Assembly (NCBI GenBank): GCA_038210245.1
Contig: JBBQWW010000008.1
Coordinates: forward strand, 7,744-71,743
Length of the DNA stretch: 64,000 nucleotides
Direction of reading: 5' to 3'
Source: Bog-756 sp038210245
GTDB taxonomy: Bacteria > Actinomycetota > Acidimicrobiia > Acidimicrobiales > RAAP-2
Shown piece by piece: positions 1 through 8,341 of the stretch. The position numbers were made by a program, and so were the translations under genes. Below the pieces are notes generated by a model that was not told the DNA's origin, ran no database searches, and saw nothing but the letters and a program-made list of their open reading frames with translations. How positions within the stretch are numbered: the stretch's first letter is position 1; each line of letters begins with the position of its first letter.

Positions 1-1029
1 GCCGTGGTGGCGGCGGCGGCGCCAGGCCTGGGTGATCGAGGGCGGGTCATACCCGGCATCGTCAGAGAGAAAGTTCTGTCCGGGCGGTACGATCTGGTCG
101 ATCTGGTCCAGGACCTCGGTGTCGAGGATTACTTCGGTGGCCCCGATCTGGCTCTCGAAGTGCTCCATGGTGCGGGGCCCGATGATGGCCGACGTGACTG
201 CCGGATGATTGATGACGAAGGCCAGGGCCAGGTGGATCAAGGTTGTCCCCGCCTTGTCGGCCACTGTGGCCAGGGCATCGGCGGCATCGAGCTTGGCCTG
301 GTTGCCAGGCTTGGAAAGATCAAAGCGGTCGGGTAGCAACGACGACCGGTGGCTGCCGAGCTCGCTGCCGTCCTTGCGCCACCTGCCTGACAGCCATCCG
401 CCGGCCAGTGGGCTCCAAGGGATGACCCCCATTCCGTACTTCTTGCAGATGGGCAGAATCTCGGTCTCGACACCACGGGCCAACAACGAATACGGCGGCT
501 GTTCGCAGACAAACCGCTCCCGTTGCCGCCGCTCAGCGGTCCATTGGGCCTCCACGATCGACGAGGCCGGAAACGTCGAAGATCCGGCGTAGCGCACCTT
601 GCCCTGGCGGATCAGGTCGGTGAGGCCGGCCAGGGTCTCGTCGACATCCACTGCGGGATCGGGCCGGTGGATTTGGTAGAGGTCGATGTAGTCAGTGCCG
701 AGACGGCGCAGACTGTTCTCACACTCCTGGATGATCCATCGCCGGGAGTTTCCCTGCTCATTGGGATCGGAGCTCATCGGCCCGTGGACTTTGGTGGCCA
801 GGATGACTTTGTCCCGCCGGTCAACCAGAGCCTTGCCGACGATCTCCTCCGATTCACCGGCCGCGTACATGTCCGCGGTATCGATGAAGTTGATGCCCCC
901 GTCGAGAGCGGCGTGAATGATCCGGACCGAGTCGTCGTGATCAGTATTTCCCCACGCCCCGAACATCATGGACCCGAGGCACAGCGGACTTACCTTGATC
1001 CCGGTCGAACCGAGGTTGCGGTACTTCAT
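1..1029 (-). CDS. Aldo/keto reductase, C-terminus cut by window edge
   Basis: NAD(P)H-dependent aldo/keto reductase of the YajO/Tas-like type, about 343 residues visible. The start ATG is at 1029. The N-terminus reads MKYRNLGSTGIKVSPLCLG and is followed by DTADMY, which carries the family Asp and catalytic Tyr. The catalytic Lys is in LATKVHGP and the later YIDLYQIHRPD strand is typical of the fold. The reading frame is still open at base 1, so the gene continues outside the window. It stands alone, divergent from the VOC gene at 1225. The substrate cannot be told from the sequence; the family reduces aldehydes and ketones in the cytoplasm. Confidence 0.9.
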   Translation of the reverse strand, partial: MKYRNLGSTGIKVSPLCLGSMMFGAWGNTDHDDSVRIIHAALDGGINFIDTADMYAAGESEEIVGKALVDRRDKVILATKVHGPMSSDPNEQGNSRRWIIQECENSLRRLGTDYIDLYQIHRPDPAVDVDETLAGLTDLIRQGKVRYAGSSTFPASSIVEAQWTAERRQRERFVCEQPPYSLLARGVETEILPICKKYGMGVIPWSPLAGGWLSGRWRKDGSELGSHRSSLLPDRFDLSKPGNQAKLDAADALATVADKAGTTLIHLALAFVINHPAVTSAIIGPRTMEHFESQIGATEVILDTEVLDQIDQIVPPGQNFLSDDAGYDPPSITQAWRRRRHHG

Positions 1030-1224
1030 CGAATCATTCCTCCCAGTGGAGCGTCACCCTCCTCAATGACCCTATCTGTCATCACCGCACGTCATGCATT
1101 CGCCCGTCGGTCGGCCGCGTTCTTCGCGGGGCCGACCGGCGACCGAAGGGCCGGATGGTCGCCTCTCCGTGAAAACCGGCACTCTGATACTCGCTAGTGC
1201 CGGCCCTACTGGCATGATGGTGGC

Positions 1225-1578
1225 GTGGAGCGTGTGGATGGCATAGGTGGATACTTCATTCGGGCCGCCGACCCGGAGGCCTTGGGCGCGTGGTACCACG
1301 AGTGCCTGGGATTGGATGCCGAGGAGAACGGCCTGTGGCATCAAGCAGTCGGACCCACCGTCTTCGCCACGTTCGAGTCTGAGACCGACTACTTCGGCTC
1401 CCGCTCCCAGCAAACCATGATCAACTTCCGGGTTCGCGACCTCGATGCCATGCTTGCTCAGTTGCGCATCAAGGGAGCGGACGTGGCCGAAGAGACCCAG
1501 GACATGGACGGTGTCGGCCGGTTTGGCTGGGTCACCGATCCTGAGGGCAACCGGGTCGAACTGTGGCAGCCCGCCTGA
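1225..1578 (+). CDS. VOC (glyoxalase/bleomycin-resistance fold) protein
   Basis: Small cytoplasmic VOC-superfamily protein of 117 residues with a GTG start. Two beta-alpha-beta-beta-beta modules are visible: the first opens with GGYFIRAADPEALGAWYHEC, the second with MINFRVRDLDAMLAQLRIKG. It ends in the typical DPEGNRVELWQP strand, whose Glu is a usual metal ligand. VOC proteins are divalent-metal lyases, dioxygenases or drug-binding proteins; nothing here fixes the substrate. It is a single gene, divergent from the aldo/keto reductase, with no clear Shine-Dalgarno sequence, so the exact start is less sure than the family. Confidence 0.8.
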   Translation: MERVDGIGGYFIRAADPEALGAWYHECLGLDAEENGLWHQAVGPTVFATFESETDYFGSRSQQTMINFRVRDLDAMLAQLRIKGADVAEETQDMDGVGRFGWVTDPEGNRVELWQPA

Positions 1579-1734
1579 ACGTCGAACCGGGCATCATGCT
1601 CACGCCCATCAACCGACCGTGGGCCGAACCACCTGGCGAGCGACCATCGAAGCGCTGGCGCGGTTCACTCCCGATGCACACGGCCCAGCGACTGCACCTA
1701 ACTCCCACGGTCCACAACCCTCGGTCCGGAAGCT

Positions 1735-2268
1735 CTAGTGAGCTGCCAGTGTGCTCTTTACGGCGGCAACAAGCACCCCGACCACGAACGCCGTCAAGCC
1801 GTAGGCCATTGATGACCAACGCGAACGCTTCGCACTCCGGGCAATGAGGTAGGCGACAATGCCGATAAGGGCTGAGGGGACATCACCGGTGGTCTCTTGG
1901 GCGCGAACATCGGAGAAGAGCAGTACAGGCACACTCGAGATCAGAGCGACGGCCGTCGCCCCGCCGAGCTGGGCGATCCCGACGTACGTGTCATGACGGG
2001 AGACGTGATCACCCTTGAATGCTGGGGCAACCACCCGGAAGGCGAACCAGTGCGCCAACGCCAGACCCAGCGCCGTCCCCCAGAGCAGTTCGAGCAGTTG
2101 GTCACCCGATGCGCCTGTGGCGTGCCCGTCACTGAAGTGTTGCTCTGGAAGGGCGGCGAGTTCCGCGATCTCAACCACGGACACATAGAGCAGCATGATC
2201 GCCGCGTCACGGACCATCTCCCTACGGAGACTTCCCGACGCCAGATCTTGTCGGATGCTCCCGCTCAT
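1735..2268 (-). CDS. Unrecognised multipass membrane protein
   Basis: Predicted inner-membrane protein of 177 residues; the family is not recognised. Hydrophobic stretches lie around residues 25-40, 60-80, 100-118, 130-145 and 155-172. There is a short charged N-terminus and a basic loop (RSAKRSR) before the last helix, which fits four or five membrane passes. It has no catalytic motif that I can name. It lies tail-to-tail with the VOC gene, separated by about 155 bases with no visible signal. Coding is supported by G/C-rich third positions and the regular helix pattern. It could be a small transporter-like or integrity protein. Confidence 0.6.
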   Translation of the reverse strand: MSGSIRQDLASGSLRREMVRDAAIMLLYVSVVEIAELAALPEQHFSDGHATGASGDQLLELLWGTALGLALAHWFAFRVVAPAFKGDHVSRHDTYVGIAQLGGATAVALISSVPVLLFSDVRAQETTGDVPSALIGIVAYLIARSAKRSRWSSMAYGLTAFVVGVLVAAVKSTLAAH

Positions 2269-2416
2269 CTACCTCATGGCCTTCGCGTTGGGCCGGACAG
2301 ATTCCTGAAGGCCGGCAGTACTCTCTACAGGTAGGCGCGAGGGTAGCAGCGCCAAGTTCCGAAGTGCGTCGGGTCCTATCGTTCAATATCGTGATCCGGG
2401 CAACTCTCTCATCGGA

Positions 2417-2720
2417 GGTGACCTCACACCTGAAGAGGCCACCCGCCGGAGGGCAGCAATGCTCGGCGGATCTGATGTTTGGGAGATCATCCGGGCTCTC
2501 ACGCAGACGCCAGGCAAGGGAGAGCGCCGCGTGAGGGCCGGCTGACGAACTCCCACTTTCGACCGGGCAGATCCGGCTGGCCATCGATTTCTACGGGGTC
2601 AATCCTGCCGAGGTGGACGATCGGATCGCCGCAGAGGATTTGGCCGGCGAGCAGCTTCGCGAGTGCATCGACACGATGGACTGTTGGCCAGTTCGGTCCC
2701 AGAGCAATCTGTCTCGTTGA
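2417..2720 (+). pseudogene. Decayed antitoxin-like gene (frameshifted)
   Basis: Two overlapping pieces of one protein are visible. Frame one (2417-2545) reads GDLTPEEATRRRAAMLGG then SDVWEIIRALTQTPGKGER and stops at TGA 2543. The other frame (2565-2720) continues with IRLAIDFYGVNPAEVDDR, then IAAEDLAGEQLRE, and stops at 2718. From memory, the order of motifs matches roughly 100-residue actinobacterial antitoxin-like proteins that precede PIN-like toxins. That is recognition, not a search result. No start codon is clear. One frameshift between about 2530 and 2565 breaks the gene. No partner toxin remains next to it, only the Doc fragment downstream. Confidence 0.55.
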
Positions 2721-2763
2721 GTGACCTACGCGAGGTCACCGCGTAGAGGTCGTCGCTCAAAGA

Positions 2764-2930
2764 TCGACAAAGCCGCCGTGCTCCTCTTCCGGTCGGCCAA
2801 GAACTACCCACTACTCGATGGCAACAAGCGGGCCGCGTGGGTGACCTTCGACTGTTCGTAGAGATGAACGGTTGGACGTGGCGAACGTACCCGGGGGTCG
2901 ACGAGGCCGAGCGAGCGGTCTTGGCTGGCC
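2764..2930 (+). pseudogene. Doc/Fic toxin fragment
   Basis: Remnant of a Doc-type Fic toxin. The bases match the intact toxin gene at 7083-7496 almost throughout, over about 165 positions. They encode IDKAAVLLFRSAKNYPLLD, then GNKRAAW. The Fic-motif His of the intact copy (SHPLLDGNKR) is Tyr here. One C is missing in the run near 2845, which puts a TAG stop at 2859-2861. After the frameshift the coding sense can still be followed (VEMNGWTWRTYPGVDEAER) in another frame. Both ends are lost, so it cannot make a working toxin. Confidence 0.8.
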
Positions 2931-2936
2931 ACCACA

Positions 2937-3097
2937 GTCGAGGTTGTCGCTCGCGGCCGAGGTATCAGCGTCAACACGCTGGTCGTCGATGCGTTGACCG
3001 CCGAAGTCGAGCGGGTGCGCCACGACGAGGAGTTCATGGGCAGGCTCCGTGAGATCGCCGACCCGACCGGGAGATCTTTGACCGATTGGCGCAGTGA
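2937..3097 (+). pseudogene. Ribbon-helix-helix-type antitoxin fragment
   Basis: This fragment reads VEVVARGRGISVNTLVVDAL, TAEVERVRHDEEFMGRLREI, then, after a shift of frame near 3064, DREIFDRLAQ and a stop at 3095. The layout parallels the intact antitoxin at 6877-7086 (LNETIKQSLLQEVERRR then RELLERLAR). The N-terminal strand and the start codon are missing, because the fragment joins directly to the end of the Doc fragment. The order toxin then antitoxin is the reverse of the intact operon. This suggests that two neighbouring modules collapsed into one by deletion. Confidence 0.7.
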
Positions 3098-3376
3098 GGA
3101 CACCTCAGCTTGGCTGAGGCTCTCGTCGTGGCCGATATCGGCGGAGTGAGCCGGGAGGGTTGGCCGAGGGGATGACCCGGTGTACGCCGTTGCGTCGTTC
3201 CGACTCCCGCTGTCGGGTCCGACGGGACCGTGGACATGTCGCGATCAAGGCAGGCGACATTCGAGCCGATGAGATGCTGAGCGCGGCCTGACGGGTGCGG
3301 CTTCATGATCTGCATGGGCCATTGGGTGGTCGACGGTCGGAGACGGCACCCGGTGCTCACCAGTGGAGGATCGACC
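3098..3376. other. Intergenic stretch before the beta-helix gene
   Basis: About 280 bases with no convincing gene. Short open frames here have poor codon use. It may hold further remains of the toxin-antitoxin graveyard, but I recognise no motif. The only clear signal is a GGAGG at 3365-3369, seven bases before the ATG at 3377. Confidence 0.5.
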
Positions 3377-6220
3377 ATGAGCCTCCATACCTCGAGCGGA
3401 AGTGGGAACACGATGACCAGGCGGCTGATGTTCGGCGGAGCGGTGCGATGCGGTAGCGGGCGAGCCTTGCGATCTCACGGAGCGGAACGAACCTGCCGGC
3501 CCATCGCACTCCTCATGGCGGTGGCGCTCGCCGCGGGACTCTCCACCTTGGGGTTCAGCCCGTCGGCCGGTGCCACGTCAATCGTCTACTACGCCGCACC
3601 CACCGCCCAGGGGAACGGTGACTGCACGACCATCAACACCGCATGCTCCCTGAGTACCGCGCTGAGCACCACCGGAGCCGGGGGCATCATCGAGTTGACC
3701 TCGGCGGGACCGTATGTGGGTGGGTTCACGGTCACCACCGCCGGAACCACGAGCAACACGCCGGTGACCATCGAGCCTGCCCCCGGCGTGACCAACCCCG
3801 CGCTGAGCGGTGGGGACTCCCTGACGGTGCTGACCCTCAACACGTCAGCGTTCGTGACGATCAGCGGGATCACCGTCGAAGATGGACAGAACTATGGCGG
3901 GACCGCCGGTGTCAGTGTGGGCGGCGGAGGAACGCTGACCGTCACCAACTGCACGCTCACCAACAACCACGGTAACAACGGCGGCGCGTTGGGGGTCGGC
4001 GCCACCGGCAGCAGCCAGACCGGCACGGCGCACGTCACCGGTTCGACGTTCACCGACAACGCCGCCAACTGGGGCGGCGCTATCGCCGTCGGCGACGGCT
4101 CCGGCAATACCAGCGGTACGGGCAACACAGGGACGCTGACCGTCGACAGCTCGACCTTCCAGGGCAACTCCAGCTACAACTACGCCGGTGGGGCCATCGC
4201 CGACGGACTGTTCGGTGCTTCCGGTACCAGCACCATCACCAACTCCACGTTCGTCGGAAACAGCGCCAGTGACGAAGGTGGCGCCATCGAGAACGGGTAC
4301 TACAGCTCGCTCCACGGAAACTCCGGCCACGCCACCCTGGTGGTCAGCGGTTCGACGTTCGACAGCAACTCCAGTCCCTACGGCATCGGTGGTGCCATTA
4401 ACAATGCCGGCTCCAACAGCGGGCTCGGCACCGCCACGGTGACCACCTCCACCTTCACCAACAACTACGGCAACATCGGCGGGGGTGCCATCGAGAACGC
4501 CTTCGGCAGTGCAAGCGTCGGTACCCTGACCGTCACCGCATCGACGTTCACGGGCGACACGGCCCACAACGGTGGCCAACCCGCCATCGTCAATGGCGGT
4601 GGCGGTACCCCGGGTTCAGCGACCACCACCGTGGCCGCTGATCTGTTCGCTGAGTCCTGCAGTCGGTCCACAGGCACGTGGACCGACAATGGCTACAACG
4701 TCGCTGTCGACTCCACCTGTGTGAACGGCGGAACCGCCGACAACCAGTCCAACTCCGGGTTGGGGTCCCTGGTGGAGCCCTTGGGCGCCAACGGTGGACC
4801 GACGCAGACCATGGCACTCATTCCGACCAACCCGGCCATCGGGATCATCCCGAGCGCCACGTCGGGCCTGTGCCCGGTCCCCGACCAGCGTGGTGTCACG
4901 CCTCCCTCCGGCACTGCCTGTGATGCAGGTGCCGTCCAGCTGGCCGCACAGACCATCTCATTCACCTCCGCCGCACCGACTGCCAGCATCGGCACCGGTC
5001 CGTACCTCCCCACTGCAACCTCGTCGTCGGGCCTCACCCCGATCGTCAGCCTGGACGGTGCATCGACAGGGTGCACCCTGAGCAGCGGGGCGGTCACATT
5101 CACCTCGGTCGGCACCTGCATCGTCGATGCGAACCAGTCCGGCACGACCGTGATCCAGGCGGGCCCAGTCGCCAGCCAGTCCATTCCTGTGACCGCGGCC
5201 GTGCCCGGCTCCCCCACCGGGTTGACCGCTACTCCAGCACCGTCGGGAATCACCCTGGCCTGGACCCCGCCGGCATTCGACGGAGGAGCACAGGTCGATG
5301 GCTACCAGGTCCTCCGGGGCACATCCGCGGGGGCGGAAGGGCCGGCTCCCCTAGCCACCGTGTCGAGGATCACCGTCGTCGACAGCTCGGCCGTTGCGGG
5401 GACCACCTACTTCTATGTGGTCGAGGCCCTCAACTCAGCCGGCAGCTCGTCGGCCTCGGCGGAGGTCTCGAGTGTGATCACCACTGCGCCCGGGAACGTG
5501 TCGGCCGGTGGTGGCGTGGCATCCACGCCGGATGGCAAGGGGTACTGGATCGCATCGCCCGACGGGAGCATCTCCACCCACGGGGACGCTCCGAACGACG
5601 GTTCGCCCGCCGCGTCGGGGTTGACCCTCAACAAGCCGGTGGTCGGCATGGCGTCGAGCCCCGCCGGTGGATACTGGTTCGTGGCGTCCGATGGCGGCAT
5701 CTTCGCCTACGGGAAGGCCCAGTTCTACGGGTCACAGGCCAGCGAGCACCTGAACTCCCCCGTGGTGGGCATCTCCCCGACCAGCGACGGCAAGGGCTAC
5801 TGGCTGGTCGGTGCCGATGGTGGCGTGTTCACCCACGGCAATGCGCCGTTCGTCGGCTCGGAGGGCGGGACCCACCTGAACAAAGCAGTGGTCGGCATCA
5901 CACCGACCCCGGACGGCAAGGGCTACTGGCTGGTGGGTGCCGATGGTGGGGTATTCACCTTCGGGGACGCCCACTTCTACGGCTCGACGGGCAATCGGCA
6001 TCTCAATTCGCCGGTGATCGGCATCACCGCCACCCCTGATGGCAAGGGCTACTGGCTGGTGGCGGCGGACGGTGGGGTATTCACGTTCGGGGACGCCCAC
6101 TTCTACGGGTCGACGGCCGGATCAGCCCACGGCGGCGCCGTGGCTCTCATCGCCACTCCGGACGGGAAGGGCTACTCGATCATCGACCCGGCCGGAGATG
6201 CCACCACCTTCGGAACCTGA
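3377..6220 (+). CDS. Secreted beta-helix, fn3 and GYWLV-repeat surface protein
   Basis: Exported protein of 947 residues. The start at 3377 is chosen because GGAGG lies seven bases upstream. A basic N-terminus and a hydrophobic segment (IALLMAVALAAGLSTLGF) ending in GATS give a signal peptide at about residues 40-70. Residues about 75-520 are a Thr/Asn/Gly-rich right-handed beta-helix: repeated STFTNN and GGAI turns, of the kind found in pectate-lyase-fold and polymorphic outer proteins. A fibronectin type III domain follows (about 615-705). The C-terminus has six to seven repeats of the type GKGYWLVGADGGVFTFGDA. There is no catalytic motif; a cell-surface or adhesive role is inference. The same C-terminal repeat ends three other secreted proteins in this window. 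Confidence 0.85.
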   Translation: MSLHTSSGSGNTMTRRLMFGGAVRCGSGRALRSHGAERTCRPIALLMAVALAAGLSTLGFSPSAGATSIVYYAAPTAQGNGDCTTINTACSLSTALSTTGAGGIIELTSAGPYVGGFTVTTAGTTSNTPVTIEPAPGVTNPALSGGDSLTVLTLNTSAFVTISGITVEDGQNYGGTAGVSVGGGGTLTVTNCTLTNNHGNNGGALGVGATGSSQTGTAHVTGSTFTDNAANWGGAIAVGDGSGNTSGTGNTGTLTVDSSTFQGNSSYNYAGGAIADGLFGASGTSTITNSTFVGNSASDEGGAIENGYYSSLHGNSGHATLVVSGSTFDSNSSPYGIGGAINNAGSNSGLGTATVTTSTFTNNYGNIGGGAIENAFGSASVGTLTVTASTFTGDTAHNGGQPAIVNGGGGTPGSATTTVAADLFAESCSRSTGTWTDNGYNVAVDSTCVNGGTADNQSNSGLGSLVEPLGANGGPTQTMALIPTNPAIGIIPSATSGLCPVPDQRGVTPPSGTACDAGAVQLAAQTISFTSAAPTASIGTGPYLPTATSSSGLTPIVSLDGASTGCTLSSGAVTFTSVGTCIVDANQSGTTVIQAGPVASQSIPVTAAVPGSPTGLTATPAPSGITLAWTPPAFDGGAQVDGYQVLRGTSAGAEGPAPLATVSRITVVDSSAVAGTTYFYVVEALNSAGSSSASAEVSSVITTAPGNVSAGGGVASTPDGKGYWIASPDGSISTHGDAPNDGSPAASGLTLNKPVVGMASSPAGGYWFVASDGGIFAYGKAQFYGSQASEHLNSPVVGISPTSDGKGYWLVGADGGVFTHGNAPFVGSEGGTHLNKAVVGITPTPDGKGYWLVGADGGVFTFGDAHFYGSTGNRHLNSPVIGITATPDGKGYWLVAADGGVFTFGDAHFYGSTAGSAHGGAVALIATPDGKGYSIIDPAGDATTFGT

Positions 6221-6650
6221 CTCCGCAAGCAGGCTCGAGGCATCGCTCAGATAATCCAGGTTCTGTCGGCTTCGCCCAGACGGGCGGCACCACCGGGGCC
6301 CGCCCTGATCCGGTTGGGGCGGCACATATTTCTCGGGCTCGCCAGTCACAGAGGCTTCTGTCGGCGACGTGCCATCGGGGCCGAACGGTGGGGGACCTTC
6401 TGACCGGCGCCGCTTCGGAGGAGGGTGGACGATCGCTCCTCCACTACGACACGGATTCCGACGTCACCGCAGCAATCACCAGACAGTGCTGCCATTGGAT
6501 CGTAATCCAGGGATCTATCGACTGATGGCGGCAGGCACGCGCGGCGTGGCGGATGAACCCAACCGGTATCCGGACCTCGGTCCGTACCCCAGGCACAGTC
6601 GGTTCCTCCGTCGAGTCCACAAGTTGAGCCTTTGAGTTCAAGGTGCACTG
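6221..6650. other. Non-coding stretch left of the islet array
   Basis: 430 bases without a supported gene. A GC-rich inverted repeat (GGGCGG ... CCGCCC, around 6282-6306) lies just after the beta-helix gene and could end its transcript, but it has no T run. The remainder has irregular codon use in every frame. It ends where the first tRNA-Glu-derived repeat begins at 6651. Confidence 0.45.
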
Positions 6651-6694
6651 GCAGTCCCAACGGGGTTCGAACCCGTGTCTCCACCTTGAGAGGG
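6651..6694 (-). repeat. tRNA-Glu 3'-half repeat, copy 1 (att-like)
   Basis: 44 bases identical to the 3' half of the tRNA-Glu gene at 10909-10952, covering the T-arm, the variable loop and the anticodon strand up to CTC. The identity with copy 2 runs longer, from 6650 to 6703. It lacks the acceptor 5' strand and D-arm, so it is not a tRNA gene. Right of it lies AGTAGCAAACCCAGTAGCA (6799-6817), a 7-base direct repeat at 12-base spacing that resembles integrase arm-type sites. Confidence 0.85.
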
Positions 6695-6876
6695 CGATCG
6701 GGATCGTCCAGCGAGTTCGGTTGATCGGTTCCAGTCCTGTTCAGTCGGGGTGCCCGTCCATCGGGTCAACTCTCGTCATCTCCAGTTCCCTGGAGTTCAG
6801 TAGCAAACCCAGTAGCAAGTAGCAGGTCCCTTCGCCGGGATCACCCACCCGGCGACTAATCCGGTATCATGACACC

Positions 6877-7086
6877 ATGACTAAGAACATCACGGTGCGT
6901 TTGCCCGATGAACTAGCCGCTGACGCCGAGGCGCTGGCTCGTGTCGACGGCACGAGCCTGAACGAGACCATCAAGCAATCCTTGCTTCAGGAGGTCGAGC
7001 GTCGCCGGAACAATCCTGAGTTCAAGGCCAGGCTGACCAGAATCATCGAGCAGGACCGGGAGCTCCTTGAGCGCCTGGCCAGGTGA
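6877..7086 (+). CDS. Antitoxin of Doc module (ribbon-helix-helix type)
   Basis: 69-residue DNA-binding antitoxin. The N-terminal strand TKNITVRLPDELAADAEALA followed by a helix-turn (DGTSLNETIKQSLLQEVE) is the CopG/Arc ribbon-helix-helix pattern. The acidic, helical C-terminus would bind and neutralise the toxin. Its stop overlaps the GTG of the toxin gene (GTGA at 7083-7086), so the pair is translationally coupled. A TATCAT hexamer sits only about eight bases before the ATG and there is no Shine-Dalgarno. The mRNA may therefore be leaderless, and the antitoxin probably represses this promoter, as is usual for the family. Confidence 0.8.
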   Translation: MTKNITVRLPDELAADAEALARVDGTSLNETIKQSLLQEVERRRNNPEFKARLTRIIEQDRELLERLAR

Positions 7087-7496
7087 CGGTCGACTATCCA
7101 GACCTCTCCGACTACCTGGCCGTCGCCAGCGCGGTCACTGGGACCGATCCCAATGTCGTACTGGCCGGCATGAAGGCCGATCTGGCCGACTCCGCTCTTC
7201 ATGCACCGGCCGGCAGCTGGAGCAACGAGGACTTCTATCCGGACTTCATCGACAAGGCCGCCGTGCTCCTCGTCCGGTTGGCCAAGAGCCACCCACTACT
7301 CGATGGCAACAAACGGGCCGCGTGGGTGACCCTTCGGCTGTTCGTCGAGATGAACGGTTGGACGTGGCGAACGTACCCGGGGATCGACGAGGCCGAGCAA
7401 GCGGTCTTGGCCGTTGCCAGCAGCGAATGGGACGAGGCACGCACGGCGGCATGGCTCCGACCGCTGCTGGGCGCTCCATCCAACACTGGCGAGTAG
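7083..7496 (+). CDS. doc: Doc-family Fic toxin
   Basis: 137-residue Doc (death-on-curing) type toxin with a GTG start. The Fic core motif HPLLDGNKRAAW is complete at residues 70-81, with the catalytic His and the anion-binding Asp-Gly-Asn-Lys-Arg. Known Doc proteins phosphorylate elongation factor EF-Tu and halt translation; that function here is inferred from the family. It follows the antitoxin with a four-base overlap. The whole pair lies between two tRNA-Glu-derived repeats, so it is cargo of an integrated islet. A broken relative lies 4.3 kb to the left. Confidence 0.88.
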   Translation: MTVDYPDLSDYLAVASAVTGTDPNVVLAGMKADLADSALHAPAGSWSNEDFYPDFIDKAAVLLVRLAKSHPLLDGNKRAAWVTLRLFVEMNGWTWRTYPGIDEAEQAVLAVASSEWDEARTAAWLRPLLGAPSNTGE

Positions 7497-7528
7497 GTGA
7501 CCCTCCAGCGGGGGGATGGATATTTTTG

Positions 7529-7572
7529 GCAGTCCCAACGGGGTTCGAACCCGTGTCTCCACCTTGAGAGGG
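7529..7572 (-). repeat. tRNA-Glu 3'-half repeat, copy 2 (att-like)
   Basis: Second copy of the 44-base repeat. The match to copy 1 covers 54 bases (7528-7581) and continues, diverged, to about 7700, including AGTAGCAAACCCAGTAGCA at 7677-7695. The copy starts 33 bases after the toxin stop codon and separates the toxin islet from the next one. Confidence 0.85.
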
Positions 7573-7773
7573 CGATCGGGACCATTTATGGGGATCGGTT
7601 GCTCTGCTCCAATCCTGTTCAGTCGGGGTGTCGGTCCATCTGGTCCGCCCGAATCATCTGGAGTCCCGTGGATTTCAGTAGCAAACCCAGTAGCAGGCAA
7701 GGCGCGCCGAGATCACGGAGAACGACCGACCCTGGCCCAATTCGGACCACTAGTGGTTACAATGGGACCGGTG

Positions 7774-7932
7774 ATGAGAGTTGAGCTTGAACGCATTGAG
7801 GCACTTGAGCTCCTTGGGATGACGTTGGCCCATCTCAACGATGCCGAGGCCAAAGCCGAGACGTCACCTCGGGTGCCGCTGCTGATGGCAATCCGGGACA
7901 AGCTCGCTCTCGGGCTGAGGGAGGAACTGTGA
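7774..7932 (+). CDS. Unknown 52-residue protein, first gene of a small module
   Basis: Short acidic helical protein (MRVELERIEALELLGMTLAH at the start; ends LALGLREEL). The family is not recognised. A TACAAT hexamer at 7758-7763 lies just upstream and there is no Shine-Dalgarno, so the transcript may be leaderless, starting at the GTG at 7771 or the ATG at 7774. The stop overlaps the GTG of the next gene by four bases. The size, coupling and position between two att-like repeats resemble a toxin-antitoxin layout, but no toxin or antitoxin family can be named. Confidence 0.55.
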   Translation: MRVELERIEALELLGMTLAHLNDAEAKAETSPRVPLLMAIRDKLALGLREEL

Positions 7933-8192
7933 GTTACAGCGAAGCCGAGGCTTCAGCGGCGACCGCCGCTATGGACAAATATCGAGGTGGCGAAAGTGGC
8001 GAGACCGGTGCCGCTCTCGTCGTAGTGGGTCTCAGCGCAGCCCGGGCCTCCAGGGAATCGGAGTTCCGTGACGACATGATTCGAGTCGCCCATCGGGCTG
8101 GGGTGTCGATCCGTCAGCTCGCCGACGTTTCGGGCCTCGGTCGCAAGGCCGTCACGGCGATCGTTTCGTCCAACGCCAACGTGCAGGACTGA
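7929..8192 (+). CDS. Unknown 87-residue protein with helix-turn-helix
   Basis: Second gene of the two-gene module; GTG start coupled by overlap to the preceding stop. The N-terminal half is Ala/Ser-rich and helical. The C-terminal half, from about residue 58, reads HRAGVSIRQLADVSGLGRKA then VTAIV, a good helix-turn-helix of the type used in recombinases and small regulators. It could be the regulator or antitoxin of the pair. It ends about 105 bases before the next tRNA-derived repeat. Codon use fits a real gene. Confidence 0.6.
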   Translation: MSYSEAEASAATAAMDKYRGGESGETGAALVVVGLSAARASRESEFRDDMIRVAHRAGVSIRQLADVSGLGRKAVTAIVSSNANVQD

Positions 8193-8297
8193 CCGGGTAC
8201 CTCGCTGATGACGAACGTCCGAAGTGCCCTCGGCGGCCGGCAACTTGGCAGTGCTCAATCTTGCCATCGCCTCTGCCGGTCGCCACGACCCCACTGA

Positions 8298-8341
8298 GCA
8301 GTCCCAACGGGGTTCGAACCCGTGTCTCCACCTTGAGAGGG
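8298..8341 (-). repeat. tRNA-Glu 3'-half repeat, copy 3 (att-like)
   Basis: Third copy. It matches the true tRNA-Glu gene over 48 bases (8295-8342 against 10906-10953), slightly longer than copies 1 and 2, because TGA precedes the core in both places. The sequence to its right differs from copies 1 and 2. TGCGGACGATCCGCGGAC at 8439-8456 closely matches TGCGGACAATCTGCGGAC at 10828-10845 at the other end of this islet, as paired arm sites of one integrase would. Confidence 0.85.

Noticed and set aside
3098..3300. Further toxin gene after the antitoxin fossil
   Set aside because: Short pieces such as ADIGGVSREGWPRG hint at a toxin start, but no family motif could be placed with confidence.
6282..6306. 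GC hairpin after the beta-helix gene as a terminator
   Set aside because: Only six paired bases, a long loop and no T run; kept as a remark, not as a feature.
6651..8341. tRNA-Glu-like segments as extra tRNA genes
   Set aside because: Copies at 6651, 7529 and 8298 have the T-arm and half the anticodon arm but no D-arm or 5' acceptor strand, so they cannot fold as tRNAs.
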